Shown here piece by piece: positions 52,368 through 64,000 of a DNA stretch of 64,000 nucleotides; the stretch's first letter is position 1, and the number at the start of each line of letters is the position of its first letter. Origin of the DNA: Aquila chrysaetos chrysaetos (lineage: Eukaryota; Chordata; Aves; Accipitriformes; Accipitridae); contig NC_044004.1 of the NCBI RefSeq assembly GCF_900496995.4, positions 79,243,538-79,307,537 of the forward strand, written 5' to 3'. Position numbers and translations under genes: made by a program. The notes below the pieces were generated by a model, which did no database searches, was not told the DNA's origin, and saw only the letters and a list, made by a program, of their open reading frames with translations.

Positions 52368-55251
52368 TGAGTACTTGGAAAAAGTATCAGTTTAAGATCT
52401 TATTAGAACCTTTAATTAAAAGGAGTATCAACTTCAATTTTTTTTCTACATAAAAGTCAGTGGTCCACAGTGTAACAGCTATTCTTCTACAAAGGGCCAA
52501 ACTTCAAGAAAACAGGGACAGAAGTGAAGGTAAAACAAAGATAAACACAGAAAAAGATTAAAGATTCTCTTACGTCAGGTCTGCAGAAGAGATAACATGA
52601 TCTATACAGAGCAATTAAAGGAAAGAAAATATTTAACAAGCGTTTTCATTAGAAAGTTTCAGTATAGTACATAAATAGAAAATAATGAATCACTGCAGTA
52701 AAGATGAATCAAGAGGAGTCAAGGAAAAAATCTAAGGTGTATAGCTGTTTATAATCAGATACCTATATATGCACACATATACAAAAAATACATATATATT
52801 CAAGAAGCCAGTATGACACATCAAAAGCACTTAGTAATGGGAAGCGTCATTTGGCCCAAAGTCTTCTGCTATCACAGGAAACCATAACTATTAATTCCTA
52901 AAAGTAATTGTTATGACTATGATTTTAAAAAATAAATTAAAAAACCCAGAAGAATCTTACATTCAACTTTCAACCATCAAATAGCTTCTACTGATTTCTG
53001 ATTTAATATTTCTATATCTGTACTGAAAAACTGACCCAATACATTTCTGTCACAAAAACAGCTTGCTCCTTGACATACCAGAGAAGCTTCCTGAGCCCGC
53101 ATTTTCCTGGCAATACAGAGTTCTTAATTCTACTTTATATAATTTCCCATATGGAGAATTACATACAGTTTTCTCCACCCTCCTACTGCTGTCCTAGAAG
53201 ACAAAACTGAAGTTAAGATGAACAATTTTTGGTAATCAGCAATATCAAACTAGATACACTGAAGGGGAAAAAAAACAGGAAAGAGACTGGATTGGCAACA
53301 GTACAGATGGCCTGTGGCAGTCATAAAGGTGGAAAGTGTATTTGCACTCCAACGCATGCTTGAGATGTCCCTCATTGTGTTCCTACCTTTGAGTAGATGG
53401 GAGCAACAGGATCAATACAGTTCTGACCCAGAAACACCAGGCTTGCTATCCGGGCCTCCCACCCTAAAATAAATTCCCTACTGAATACACTACACCTCTC
53501 ATCTCCAAAACTGCTCATACTCAGCGTATAGCAGCCAAAATTAGGGAAGGAAATAGATGGAAAGTAAGGTAGACCGTATGCCAATGATAAAATACAGAAG
53601 TTACTTGGAAAAAAAGAGACATGTTTCTAGCATCTAAATTTCATTTGGAAACAGATCTCACACACTCAACTGTGAGGTTGGACTACAGTTTGTTATTTAA
53701 AGAAATCCAAGGATAGACAAGAATGGCAGGATTCCTTTCCAGCCAAAGAAAGAGAAAAGTTGAATCCTTGCTTCATAATCAAGTTATTTTCTCATCTGAA
53801 AAAAAAGTGTAACAATAGACCCAAAGTCATGCTAAATTTGGGAAACATTTGTGTTCTCTTTTTCTTCAAATGCAAAAGGATGATAGCTACTCCAAATACA
53901 TGTGTGAAACTGACCCCTAAGACCAACAGACAAAAATTATAAAACATCCACAAAAATTTTACTTCTGTAGTTCAGCCTTTGGACTTACTTACATTAAGTC
54001 ACAAGGGTAGAAGAGATTCTATCAAGTGGTATGTTTCTTTCTTATCACACTTTCAAGCACAATTTCCCCTTTTCTGAACAACAGACTTATGCATGGATAT
54101 GGGCAGGGTGGGGGGAGGAACAACATCTGCGTTTACCTAGTCTGTATTTTAACTGCTAAGAAATACACATGCTGTTTTGGAAACAAGAGTTCTTCCAGAA
54201 CAATCTAAGACAAAAAGCATTCATTCACCAAGAACTTCTAGAAAGTCATTTTGTCTTGCATTTCAGGGATGCCCTAGAACAAACATGCACTAAGCATTTA
54301 GCTGTTGGGCTGGTGTTCAGGAGAGTTATAATGATGCACTGCAAGAATTCAATAAAAAATGGTTCAGGATTAGCTCTATGTTACTGCCACATTACAATAA
54401 GATGCTTGCTGTTTAATTTCACATCCACAAAGTTCTGAATACAAACAATTTCAACTATCACACCAGCTAAGTGAATACAATCTTATTGTAATTAACTGCA
54501 GAATATATTCACTGCACAGTTTTCATATGTGGGCAAGATATTCATTTTCCAAAGCACTGTGATATTATATTCATATGGCCTCTATTAATTATCTGCAACT
54601 TTAGCACACCTTTTCCTGAAAATTTAAATACAACAGTAGACAGATCAGAAGCAACTACTTAAAAATTATTTTCATGCAATCTTGTCACATTACTCTTTCT
54701 ATAAACGCATTCTTTAAACTGCATATGTCACACTAAACACAGCCCCCGCAGCAGTTCAAACGTGTCAGGTATTTAAGAAAAAAACAAGAAGGGCATATCA
54801 CAAAGGTATTCCTTTTAAAAGATCTCTCTGTACTTCTACTACTCAACTAGAACTTCACACCAAATGGGCACTCTAGTCCCTTTATCTACTACTCCTTCTC
54901 TCCCAAAATGGTCACAATCAACCCACAGAACAGACAGTAGCTGTGAAATAATACTATCTTGACACACAGTTCTCTGGCCAACATGACTCGTAAGTCCTAG
55001 CCTGGAGTAGGAAGTTCCACTACCCTTTCTTACTCCACTAATACCCTGTATCAAATACTGTGGTGCATAGCTTCTTACTCACTAGTGAGAGGGGCACTGT
55101 AGACAAGCCTTCCAATGGTGCCATAAGCAATGGGATTAACTTCTGTCATCCATTTGTCACAGCAGCCTCTCCCTAAGGAGAGGAAGTCTATAGTAGCATC
55201 TTGTTTTGAAATTTACATTGTACAAATACCTCAAAGTTTGGTTTTGTTATT

Positions 55252-55274
55252 AAAAAAAAAAAAAAAAAAAAAAA
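55252..55274. repeat. A23 homopolymer
   Basis: Run of 23 A on the plus strand followed by a GA-rich stretch. Confidence 0.95.
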
Positions 55275-57619
55275 GAGGAGGAAAAAAAGCCAAGATCAAA
55301 GCAAGCTATTGTGGAAGACACTGCAAGGATGTATGCTCTTTAATCACAGCAAGTTTTTCTGGATTTGGACCATCCCCCAAAAGTATTATTCCTCTGCTGA
55401 CAAGCCTACCCTCATTGTAGATTGTTCCATAAACCAGAGAAGTGATGCTGCTCATCAGCCTTGGTTCCTTCCTCCTGTAACATTTGGTTAAGCTTTTAGA
55501 TGACTGGGACTCACACCACTGACTCCCTTAACCTAAATTCAATACTGCATAGGACTATAATTAGGAATTGAAGACTGTTCTTACATGTCTGTGGTAAGCC
55601 AGTGTTGCTAAGAGTACTGTACCATTTATTAGCCACTGGGGTTTACCAGTTCTTTGTAAGTTCTTGGCTTGACAAAGGTGTGGGTGACTGAGGATAGATC
55701 ATAAGTCATTAAATCATATAGAGTTTTCAACAGGTGCAATCTTTCAGCAAAACAGTTATTTCACATAGTGTTCTTGACATACTATACAAGATTTTTAGCA
55801 GCTGAGAATTAAAGAAATATTCCTACCCTTCAGACTAAAGGGCAATTTTGGATGACTGTTTTCAACCAAATACACTATACAAGGGTTATGAACTCTCATA
55901 CCAACTATTTATCAGCCTCAGTCGATCTACCTTGCCTAATTTCAGTCACTGTTCTTCAGCCATCAGTGTTCTCATCAAGCACCTGGCTAACTTAGTTGTG
56001 CAGCCTTACAGGACAAAATACATGCCTGTCACAAATTTCTGGCACTTGCCTTTATATCTTCCAGAAAAACAAATACACTAGTCAGCAAAAACGTGTGTTA
56101 TCACTCGTTTTGTCGGTATACCCTAGCACGTAAGTAACTGCAGCTGGCGCAGTCTTTTCAATGTAAGAAGTAACATCACTAAATTAGCTTAGAAATCAGT
56201 GCAGTTACTATTTTACCTAAGCAAATCACTTTCTACAAGCACATTTGGTTTTAGGCATCTTAGATAACCATTCAGATAAAACTGATGAGATAAACAGTTG
56301 GTTCTGTGAATACTGAAACTATCAATGCCTGGCTCCTGATAGTTTTACGTCTCACAGCTGAGTTACCACACAGTTTTCTCCCTAGTCGGGGTATATGCCA
56401 ACTCTGCTCCTTACATCTTCTTACAAGGTCTCTCTCTTCCAGCCAGCTGCCTGTTTTCATGCACTCTGTAAGTACATAATCATCTTTAAGACTTCTATCC
56501 CTTCTGTCAAATTGGGTGGAAACCTGCCAATGGGTTCAAAAGTTGTAGACTATGCGTCTCTGAAATTTGGCTGAAGAGTCACTATTTACATCTTCTCAGC
56601 TTCATTTTGCAACTACTCAGTGTGTTGCATAAATGAGTAATGGCAAATCTTTCTCATTCCCAATGCTAAGGTTACTTTTAAGCAACACAGCTTTTTGCTT
56701 CTGGAGGCAGTTCACGCCCGTGTGCTGAGCCTGGCAACCCACCCAATGATCTGACAACTCTGGTCAATCAATTTCTAAACTGATACAAGTTATAACTTAG
56801 GAATTTAGATACAAGACAACAAAAATCTGGAAGAGTGATTAAATGTATTGCAAGGGAATAAACGTGTGGCGGGAAACCACTAGAGTTTTCTGCAGTGAAC
56901 CAACATTATTAGGACTATGGTTACTTTCTCCTCCTCAACAGAAAGAAATCCATCAAAAATTCAACAACTTGCAATTGCGAGAATTTGAGTGTTTTCCACA
57001 GCTCAAAAGCTTGTCATTTAAAATTGCCCATTTTTGTCAAGAGAACAAAAATCTGATTTGTACTGTGACAATACTGGAGGTTGCAATGATTTTTCCCCAC
57101 AATTGAAAAATAAAAAAACCCCAAACCTGAAACAAAACAGTGAAGTTGCTTTAAAAATGTAGAAAAAGACTGAAACTTGAAATTAATAAACTCTTACATC
57201 CACTTCAATGGGGCTGGCTCAATTTTTTTGGTCCCTGCACAAATCCTGTCCCCTTCCACATTTACTGTTGTGTTGAACTGTATATGTCAACAGATCTCAT
57301 TTGGTGTAAGATACATCTAATGCTTTTTGTAGTCACCACTGTGTCTTTGAAAATTATACTATTCACTTCAAAAGCTGTCAAAGAAATATGTTTACAAGAA
57401 TGCAAATTCTCACTATATGAACCATCAGAGAGATACAAAATACTTCATTAATAGCACTTACTTGCAACACACATAACATGAAACAATAACAACACTGTAA
57501 GACCAAAAAGATCCCCCAAAACTATCACATTCCCAGCAGTGACCATTAGCCTTGATTTTGTGGGCCATCTACACGTGTACCAGCCAGTGGTATTAGTCTG
57601 ACACATTCCTTCTGCCTTC

Positions 57620-57920
57620 AGTCACTGACTCAAGAAGTCCTCAAGAGACAAAAGGGATGTTTGACAGTTATCTCTTCTAGAAATTCTTCCAACCAAACTC
57701 TGATGATTTTAAAGCCAGCCTTTGTCGATTTTAAAGACTTCTATTGCCTCTTCTCCAGCCCTTATCCACTTAGCTGTGCCTCATATGCCAAACCACTGCT
57801 CCTGCATGTCATACTTCTCTGTATCCTTTCAAGATAGGAGAACCAGAAGCGTAGATGCTATCCCAGATGGCTTTTGTATGAGTATACAATTTCTTCTTTA
57901 AGCTGTTCCAATAAAAACTT
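57620..57920 (-). mobile_element. Possible ancient CR1 internal fragment
   Basis: Plus strand includes CTTCTCCAGCCCTTATCCAC, then TCTGTATCCTTTCAAGATAG, GGAGAACCAGAA and ATGCTATCCCAGATGG. The order resembles the reverse complement of CR1 internal sequence (ccagaactg...atattccagatg). Heavily diverged; low confidence. Confidence 0.25.
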
Positions 57921-59826
57921 TCCTGTTCACATCAAAACCAAAACAACAGGTTCACAGCTCAGCACCTCTGGGCTGTTACAACTAGAAACCAACTTTAGAA
58001 ATAGTTACAATGGGAACTCTGAGTAAAGATCTTAAAGAATACAAATTCCGAACCCATGACATGGGCCAGCATTTACAGTGAGTCATCACAGAGTAACTAC
58101 AGAGAAGATTTTTGTTTCTCCATCTTCCTCCTCCTTTACAAAGTGCTTTGTTCAAAGTTTACCATGTACTCTTTCTTGAGCCTCAAAAGAATTATCGTTA
58201 CAGCAATAATTCTCACACTTGCCTTTTTATCCCGGATTAACTGCCTGTCCAAACCGTAACCTTGCCTTTCAGTTTTCTGTGTAGATGTTTGATCATTAAC
58301 AAAAGTGCAAAATACCGAGTTCTGTTCCTTCCCAAAAAGCTTTCTGATTCCTTAAGTCACCAGGAAAAACTATATAACTGAGTTGCAAAGAATAGCAATA
58401 TGAGCATCACCTTTAAGCCCACCCATATTTTATAGGCTTGACAGAAAAAAGAATGTCCTGAATCTTTACACTTCATGTATTTCTTCACAAACAAATCTGT
58501 ACAAACCTATCTACAAACACTTCACTCAGTCCACACGTCTAAAATTCTGATCCAGTCCATCTCCCTGTTACAGCCTCAACCCATCATCATTTCACCTGGC
58601 CCCAACAAACTCCAACTTGTTTCTGCTTAAACCACGAGGATGTTTTTGAAGAACTCTTTGAATGGGTTTCATTCCCATCACTATGTCCCTCAAGTGACTG
58701 AACAGTTTTATTCTATCAAGAGGCATTAACCAAGGAAAAATGACAAAGTGCTGCTACCAAGATCTTGGAAAGCAATGTAACTGAAACACATGATAGTGCT
58801 AATACCCTGACCCTGAAGTCCTAGGGGTCTTACACCCAAACAATTCAGTCAGTAGTACATCGTGCACACTGTACGACTGAAAAAGATTCTGCACTATCAA
58901 GTTTTGATATGAAAGTCAAGTGCATATTTTAGGTGTTTTTATTGTCAACATCCCACTGGTCCAGGATAATAACCTTTTACACAAGTAATTTGATATTAAA
59001 AAAACCCCAACCAACCAGTAAACACATCTTACTTTGCAACAATTTGTTAGGGGAAGAAACGATTACATGCCAGTTGATGAAGGTAATTTATATTCAGATT
59101 ATAACATGAGCTTTCACTAATTTGATAGCTAAAATCACCCCTTCATTCTGCAAGAACAGAACAGTTAATAATAAGGTCAGTCAAGGCAATTTTCATTGCC
59201 TTGAGAAGGAAAGGGGATACTGCATCATCAACCAGGCACAATACTATTCATGCATTTTTTTTGCTCTTAAAATAATCCTAGTAGCTTCAAAGTTAAGCAA
59301 GAGGGGATTTTGTCATGCCTATGCAAAATAAAGCATTAAGTAGAAATATGTAAAACTCACACTTATTTTGGGAAGGGAAAAACACATGTCAAGAGAACAA
59401 GACGTATTTCCTCTGAAAAGCTGTTTTTAAAATATTTGCATTGAAAATCAAAGTAAGGGATAAACTTAAAACTTAAATCAGATGCTAAGCAGCCCATTTG
59501 CATGCATCTACCTACGTGCCTCTGAAACTCTGCTTGTATGAATACAGCACATAACACAGCCTCCGAATACTGTAAACCGATTAAATTTCAAACAGCTCCA
59601 TACTACCTGTACTGGCATTTCCTGTTCTAAACACTCTTTGAAAACACTCCAGAAAAACTCGCTGATGGGCATGTGACTACCACGTTAAACATTAACTTCA
59701 CATTCTGCCTCTCGCAGAACCAACACGCGAGCTCGCAGCGTCTGGGCACGAAACCCATGCCCGGCAGCCCACCCCTCTCCGCTTACACAACTCACAGGGG
59801 CAGCGCTGGCAGCTCTCGGCCGTCGT

Positions 59827-59853
59827 CCCCCCCCCCCCCCCCCCCCCCCCCCC
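59827..59853. repeat. C27 homopolymer
   Basis: Longest mono-C run in the window, inside the USP53 CpG island. Confidence 0.95.
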
Positions 59854-60063
59854 AGCTGGTTTTGACCCTCACACCCACGCCGTCCTCAGGAGGGATTTAA
59901 CCCCGGCAGCACGCCCCGGCGGGCCCCGGCCAGGGGCCGGTGGTGCCTGGGGCCGGCCGCTCACCCACCAGCTCGGCGCGACGCCGTGAGGGGAGACGAC
60001 GGTTACCGCCCCAACGGCCGAGCGCGCGGCGGCCGCCCCTCGCCGGACGGGACACCCCCAACG

Positions 60064-60081
60064 CCCCCCCCCCCCCCCCCC
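60064..60081. repeat. C18 homopolymer
   Basis: Run of 18 C inside the USP53 CpG island. Confidence 0.95.
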
Positions 60082-60356
60082 GCGTCACACCGGCCGCCGT
60101 CTGACGGGCCGGCAGCAGGTGAACGGCCCGCGGAGGTCCCGACGCCGCCGGTGGGGGGAAGAGGGGGAGGGAATCTCGTCCCGCCCGGCGCACCTCGCCC
60201 CGTCCCGCGGGGGAGAAGAGGCGGACCCCGCTCCCCCCTTCCCTAGCTCGGGACCACGGCCGCCTGGCCCCCGCCGGGGCTTGGGGCCGTCTCCTCTCCT
60301 CCCGCCCCGCCGGGGACACGACCCTGCCCGACCCCCGCCGGCACCCCCGGACTCAC

Positions 60357-60760
60357 CTCCCGTCCCCAGCGGCTCCCGCGGGCAGCTCCTCTCTCGCCCC
60401 CTCCCGGCGGCGACTCCCGACGCGGCCCCGCCCTCACAACAACTTTTCCTCCCTCCTCCCTCCTTCCTCCTTCCTCCTCCTCCCGAGTCTCGCGCGCCGG
60501 CCAGCCCAGGGTGGGAGGCGGGGGCGGCCTCGCGCGCGCGCTCCTCCTTCCTCCCTTTCCCTCTCCTCCCGCCCTCTCCCGCCGCGGCGCCGCGCCTGCG
60601 CAACGAGGCGACCGGAGAGCGGAGACGAGGCGGTGGCGGGGGAGTGCGCGCGTCCTCCCGACGACAGCCCGGATCTTCCCGAGCGTGCCCGGCGCCAGGA
60701 AGAGGGAGGGGGCGCTGTGGGAAGACAGCCGGGGGGGGCGGGGTGGGGGAAGAAGCGCTC
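60357..60760 (-). other. USP53: Putative USP53 noncoding first exon
   Basis: On the minus strand, GACGGGAG is followed by GTGAGTCC, a consensus splice donor, so a first exon would end at 60357. The 5' end would lie just downstream of the CCAAT boxes at 60768-60787, i.e. near 60.7 kb. An alternative donor (GGTGGGTGAGC) is near 59,960. Positions are inferred. Confidence 0.45.
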
Positions 60761-60767
60761 GAAGGCG

Positions 60768-60885
60768 ATTGGAGGGATCGAGCCAATCACAGTGCCGTGC
60801 CGCCGCCTCCCGCTCTAGCCGGAGAAAGCCCGGTAGGTGGGCGTGGCCGCCACAGCCGGTGTGCGCCTAGGGCTGCGCATGCGCG
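60768..60885. promoter_or_regulatory. Two opposite CCAAT boxes and an NRF1 palindrome
   Basis: ATTGG (60768-60772, CCAAT on the minus strand) and CCAAT (60783-60787, plus strand) face opposite ways 15 bp apart. TGCGCATGCGCG at 60874-60885 is a full NRF1 consensus. This combination is typical of TATA-less, often bidirectional, CpG-island promoters. Confidence 0.65.
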
Positions 60886-60889
60886 GTGG

Positions 60890-61044
60890 GCTGCGCGGGA
60901 GGGTTGTTTCTCCCCTCAACGGTCCGTGCTCGAGGGTCCGAGGGCGTTACTGTGCCTCAGCGCCTCAGCCGGCGGGACGGGACGGGGAGGGTTGGGGCTT
61001 CCCGCGGCCTGCCGAAGGCAAAGGGCTGGGGGAGCCGTGGCAAG
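60890..61044 (+). ncRNA. Possible first exon of a divergent transcript
   Basis: Plus-strand GTGGCAAG followed by GTAAGG (donor after 61044) is a consensus donor 160 bp from the NRF1 site and pointing away from USP53. A strong acceptor GGTCTTTCAG ends at 61800 with a possible next donor CCCT-GTAAGG after 61882, and an AATAAA is at 63834-63839. No conserved protein is visible, so if transcribed it is probably noncoding. Confidence 0.25.
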
Positions 61045-61099
61045 GTAAGGGGCTGCCGCAACACCCCCCCACACCTCCTCCCTACCCGTTTTGTCACTG

Positions 61100-64000
61100 G
61101 TTGAGAGAGCAGTTGTCCCAAGTGTAAAAGCCGCTGTGGGTGTGCCTGAGGTAACTGGGAGCAGCTCTTGAAGTCGCCTGGTCGCAGCCCAGGAAGCCTC
61201 TGTTGGGGCCGTTCCAAGCCACTGGGTTTTCGAGTTAATAACCCGTTAAAAGGAACGAGGCAGCGGTTGCTTTTCCAGCAATTGTTTTCCAGCATTCACT
61301 TCAGGATATCTGTCTACGCCCATTGGCTTTACTTAAGATGCCCATGAAATAGCACTGGTGGAGCGAGGGCAGCTTTTAAGCCAAACCCCGAACGAGTGTA
61401 TATATGTCTCAAAGTTGCGTTGTGTTTGGGTTCCGTGTTGCCCAGAAAGATCCAATCTTGTATATCACTTGCCTGAGCGTCATTGCCCCAAAGCCCTGTT
61501 CCCTGTGATTTTTATCTGGTCTATTATTTTGGGGAGGAAGAGGTGTTTCCGTTTGTTATTTGTAAAGGGACTTAGATGTTGATGAATACTCGTATTTCAA
61601 GTTGCTCAAGTGCCTTCTATATTTCACTATTATTGTCATCTTCCTGGATAAACATGTAGATTTCATTAACACATTTCATTTCTAGTTTAGTAAGGATATT
61701 TTAAGTATTACCACACCCAACATCAGTCCTTAGCGCATGCTGCTGAATACAACTTTTTGTATTCTCTCTCTTCCAATTGCCTTTTTTATGGTCTTTCAGG
61801 ATTGGAAAAGTGCTTATGTGTATACAAGCATGTTCACTTTTCCAGTAGCATCTGCTGCAATAGTAAATTAAATAATTTCCCTGTAAGGTTCCCTTCCTGC
61901 ATCTCCTTCAGGTCATCCAGATTGCAGTAATGTTTCACTCCAGAACTGTGGAACACAAGGTGCTGCATCAAATTAGTTTGCTGCCTTGTTTAAATACTAC
62001 ACTTTTGTTGTTCTTGTATACATTTGCGTTTAAAAAATCAATTTTAATCCATTCTTGATCAGATTATTTTTGGTAGTGTTTCTTCCATGATGTTGCTAGT
62101 TTAAGAAGCCCACCGGCTAAGGCAATTTTCTCAGTTTTACTCTCCAACATTTTTCATCAAGTGGCCAACTTTCCACTTCAAAAAAACCCCAAAATTCTTT
62201 GGGGAGATTTTCATTAAATTTTCCAGGCTCTTGTTATATATCTGGCCACACTTCTCAGTGATTTGGATAGTCATCTTATATTCAGAAGTTGGAGTTACTT
62301 AATACAGGATTTGTATAAACTGTTTTTTCTTGAGATTTTCAGATGTTATGGCCAGTAATTGACATGTGTAGACTTTTTAATTTTTAAACAGATACCGTAT
62401 TTGTTTGCCTCTTGTTTTCTGAAAAGTTTCCTACATTTTGTGATTTTTGAAGGGAATTGAGTATCTGATTCTGTCATCGTCCTAAGATTCATACAATATA
62501 TTGGCACAATGAGCATTCTTAGGTTTTTTGTGTAGTTCTTTCTTAGCTGTTTATTGATAGGTATTTGAATTTCTAGTTCTCAGTAGAAATTTTAAGATAA
62601 AAACATGTTAAAAGTTGGTGTGTTAACAAAACCATTAAAAATCCGGTTTTGTGTTAGTGCATCTTGTTATTGTATATTTATAAAAAACATTCGTCTTATC
62701 ATTTTGGTTAGTATCAGTTTAGTCCTTGATCCCTGCATTACTTCTTTGCAAAGCCAGTCAAGCAAAGGCATCCGTGAATCCCAAAGTAGGATTATGACCT
62801 CATTCTGATTATGTCCTCATTTTGATATTTTTGCTTCTCTGTGGTCTCTGCTTTCTTGTTTGCCTCTGCCCTTTCTTCAGCACAGATTTGTTTTTCACTG
62901 TTAATCTCTTAGAAGTCCCTTAGGACTTACATCAGTTTCTTCTATTCCTTTTTTCTCAGAGTAAGTGTAGTCTGTGAGCTTTAATTATGGTATATTTTAA
63001 GATTCTCTACCAGTGAATCTTAATAGAGTCTTCCACACAGTTCAGACAGAGAATGACACAGGTGCGGCACAGGAAGCCCTAAATGAACTAAAAGAAGAAT
63101 TTTAAAATTAGAATAAATGGTGCAAGTACAAAACAATGCTACAAGGGCAAATGATTTCCTGTTGCAGTTATTGTTGGTACAGGATATGTGCTACGCATGA
63201 TGCAGGGATGCAGAAGAATGTTTATATTGCTTTAGTACTGATGTTTATATAAAGTTTGGTAGTATAAGTAACATAGATTGTTAAACTGGAGAGTTGACTG
63301 GAGAGTTGAAAAGGTGTTAAATTTGGAGGAGAGGGATCCAGAGTAAAGTAAAATAGGCTTTTACAGTTCTAGTCACTAATCCAACCATTCAGCTTGGCTC
63401 CAGGTTATCGGGCCAATATTAAGATTTTCAAAAGGAAGAAAGAACAATGTGGCAATGTGGCAGAGTGGGGGGGGGGGGGTAAAGGTGTGACACGGAACAC
63501 AGAGCTGGAAGAGAATGGAAGGGGGCCAGATCCAGATCCGTAAGTATATCCAGGGCGTTGGATTTTTGCATATGTCCAATCCAGGTTAAAAACATATTTA
63601 TCGAAAGTTACGTACCAAAAGAAAAATCTTAACATAGTTAAGAGACATCTAAAGGTTTAAAAGTAATTGCATTAAATATTTTTTCTCAAAGCTGCAGGCA
63701 TCATACATCATTTTCATAGATGATGGAGCTGCAAACCTATGTTTCACAGCTGCACGGAAAAGGGTTTATTTTTGTGTTAGAATTTTTCTGTTCCAGTGTC
63801 ATCTATACAGTTGTTGCCACTGGCTGATCTCTAAATAAACTGTGATTCCTTCCTCTAAAATATTTTTTTTTGTATCATGTGTTTTGTATACACAGTTTTT
63901 CTGTGAACATTTTCATACCTGTAGCTGTACTGGAACATCTGTTCTCTATTTTCTTTCATATTTCTTCTTAACACTTGGAACAGTTTACAACCTTTTCAAA
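61100..64000. other. AT-rich flank upstream of USP53
   Basis: No conserved exon. It has a 12-bp tandem duplication CTGGAGAGTTGA (about 63,286-63,309) and a G13 run (63,467-63,479). By human synteny the next gene would be MYOZ2, whose coding exons are not in this window. Confidence 0.6.
63467..63479. repeat. G13 homopolymer
   Basis: Run of 13 G on the plus strand. Confidence 0.95.

Larger units (their letters stand above)
59700..61100. promoter_or_regulatory. USP53: CpG island at the USP53 5' end
   Basis: Very GC- and CpG-rich from about 59.7 to 61.1 kb with sharp edges. Contains C27 (59827-59853) and C18 (60064-60081) runs, paired CCAAT boxes and an NRF1 palindrome (see separate entry). TATA-less. 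It lies about 10 kb upstream of the USP53 ATG exon and is the obvious USP53 promoter. Confidence 0.85.

Noticed and set aside
53640..53760. Possible CR1 tail (GTGAGGTTGGACTAC and ATTCCTTTCCAGCC)
   Set aside because: Only two short resemblances with unmatched sequence between them; not enough to call a repeat.
60085..61048. Open frames up to about 309 codons on both strands in the USP53 CpG island
   Set aside because: Composition is Pro/Arg/Gly/Ala-rich on both strands, as expected from GC-rich DNA without stops; they overlap promoter motifs and show no recognisable domain.

Overview
The window is vertebrate nuclear DNA, almost certainly from a bird. It has AT-rich introns and spacers, GT-AG introns, two CpG-island promoters, two clear CR1 (chicken repeat 1) LINE 3' ends, and a gene order and protein sequences that match the human 4q26 block FABP2 - C4orf3 - USP53. 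No bacterial, viral or plasmid gene is present.

Layout. 1-9,780: no coding gene. The first ~2.3 kb may be the 3'UTR of the neighbour expected by synteny (PDE5A), but that is inference; two MIR-like fossil SINEs lie near 4.3-4.5 kb. 9,855-12,463 (+): FABP2, four coding exons, complete at 132 residues. 12.7-16.2 kb: spacer. 16.26-17.06 kb: CpG island and promoter of C4orf3, whose 56-residue transmembrane micropeptide (another-regulin, a SERCA regulator) is at 16,644-16,814, with a noncoding second exon ending near 17.63 kb. C4orf3 and USP53 converge tail to tail. 22,097-50,249 (-): USP53, fully resolved here as 15 coding exons totalling 3,330 nt including stop (1,109 residues, frame intact at every junction). 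A putative noncoding first exon lies about 10 kb upstream in a second CpG island (59.7-61.1 kb) that looks bidirectional. 61.1-64 kb: AT-rich upstream flank with no recognisable gene.

The three genes are a conserved syntenic neighbourhood and do not form a pathway: FABP2 is a cytosolic fatty-acid carrier of enterocytes, C4orf3 an ER micropeptide acting on the calcium pump, and USP53 a tight-junction-associated USP-family protein. I found no strong candidate for a wholly new system. The most unusual points are: an A27 tract (mRNA sense) beginning six bases after the USP53 stop codon, next to an apparent C-terminal extension relative to mammals; three TAACCG sites at exact 10-bp spacing upstream of C4orf3; a bidirectional promoter with an NRF1 palindrome and paired opposite CCAAT boxes; a possible decayed retrocopy in a USP53 intron; a perfect 15-bp hairpin in a TG/CA microsatellite; and an unusual number of long pure G or C runs.

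Exon coordinates were worked out by hand from splice sites and conserved protein sequence. Comparisons to human proteins and repeat consensi are from memory, not from a search.
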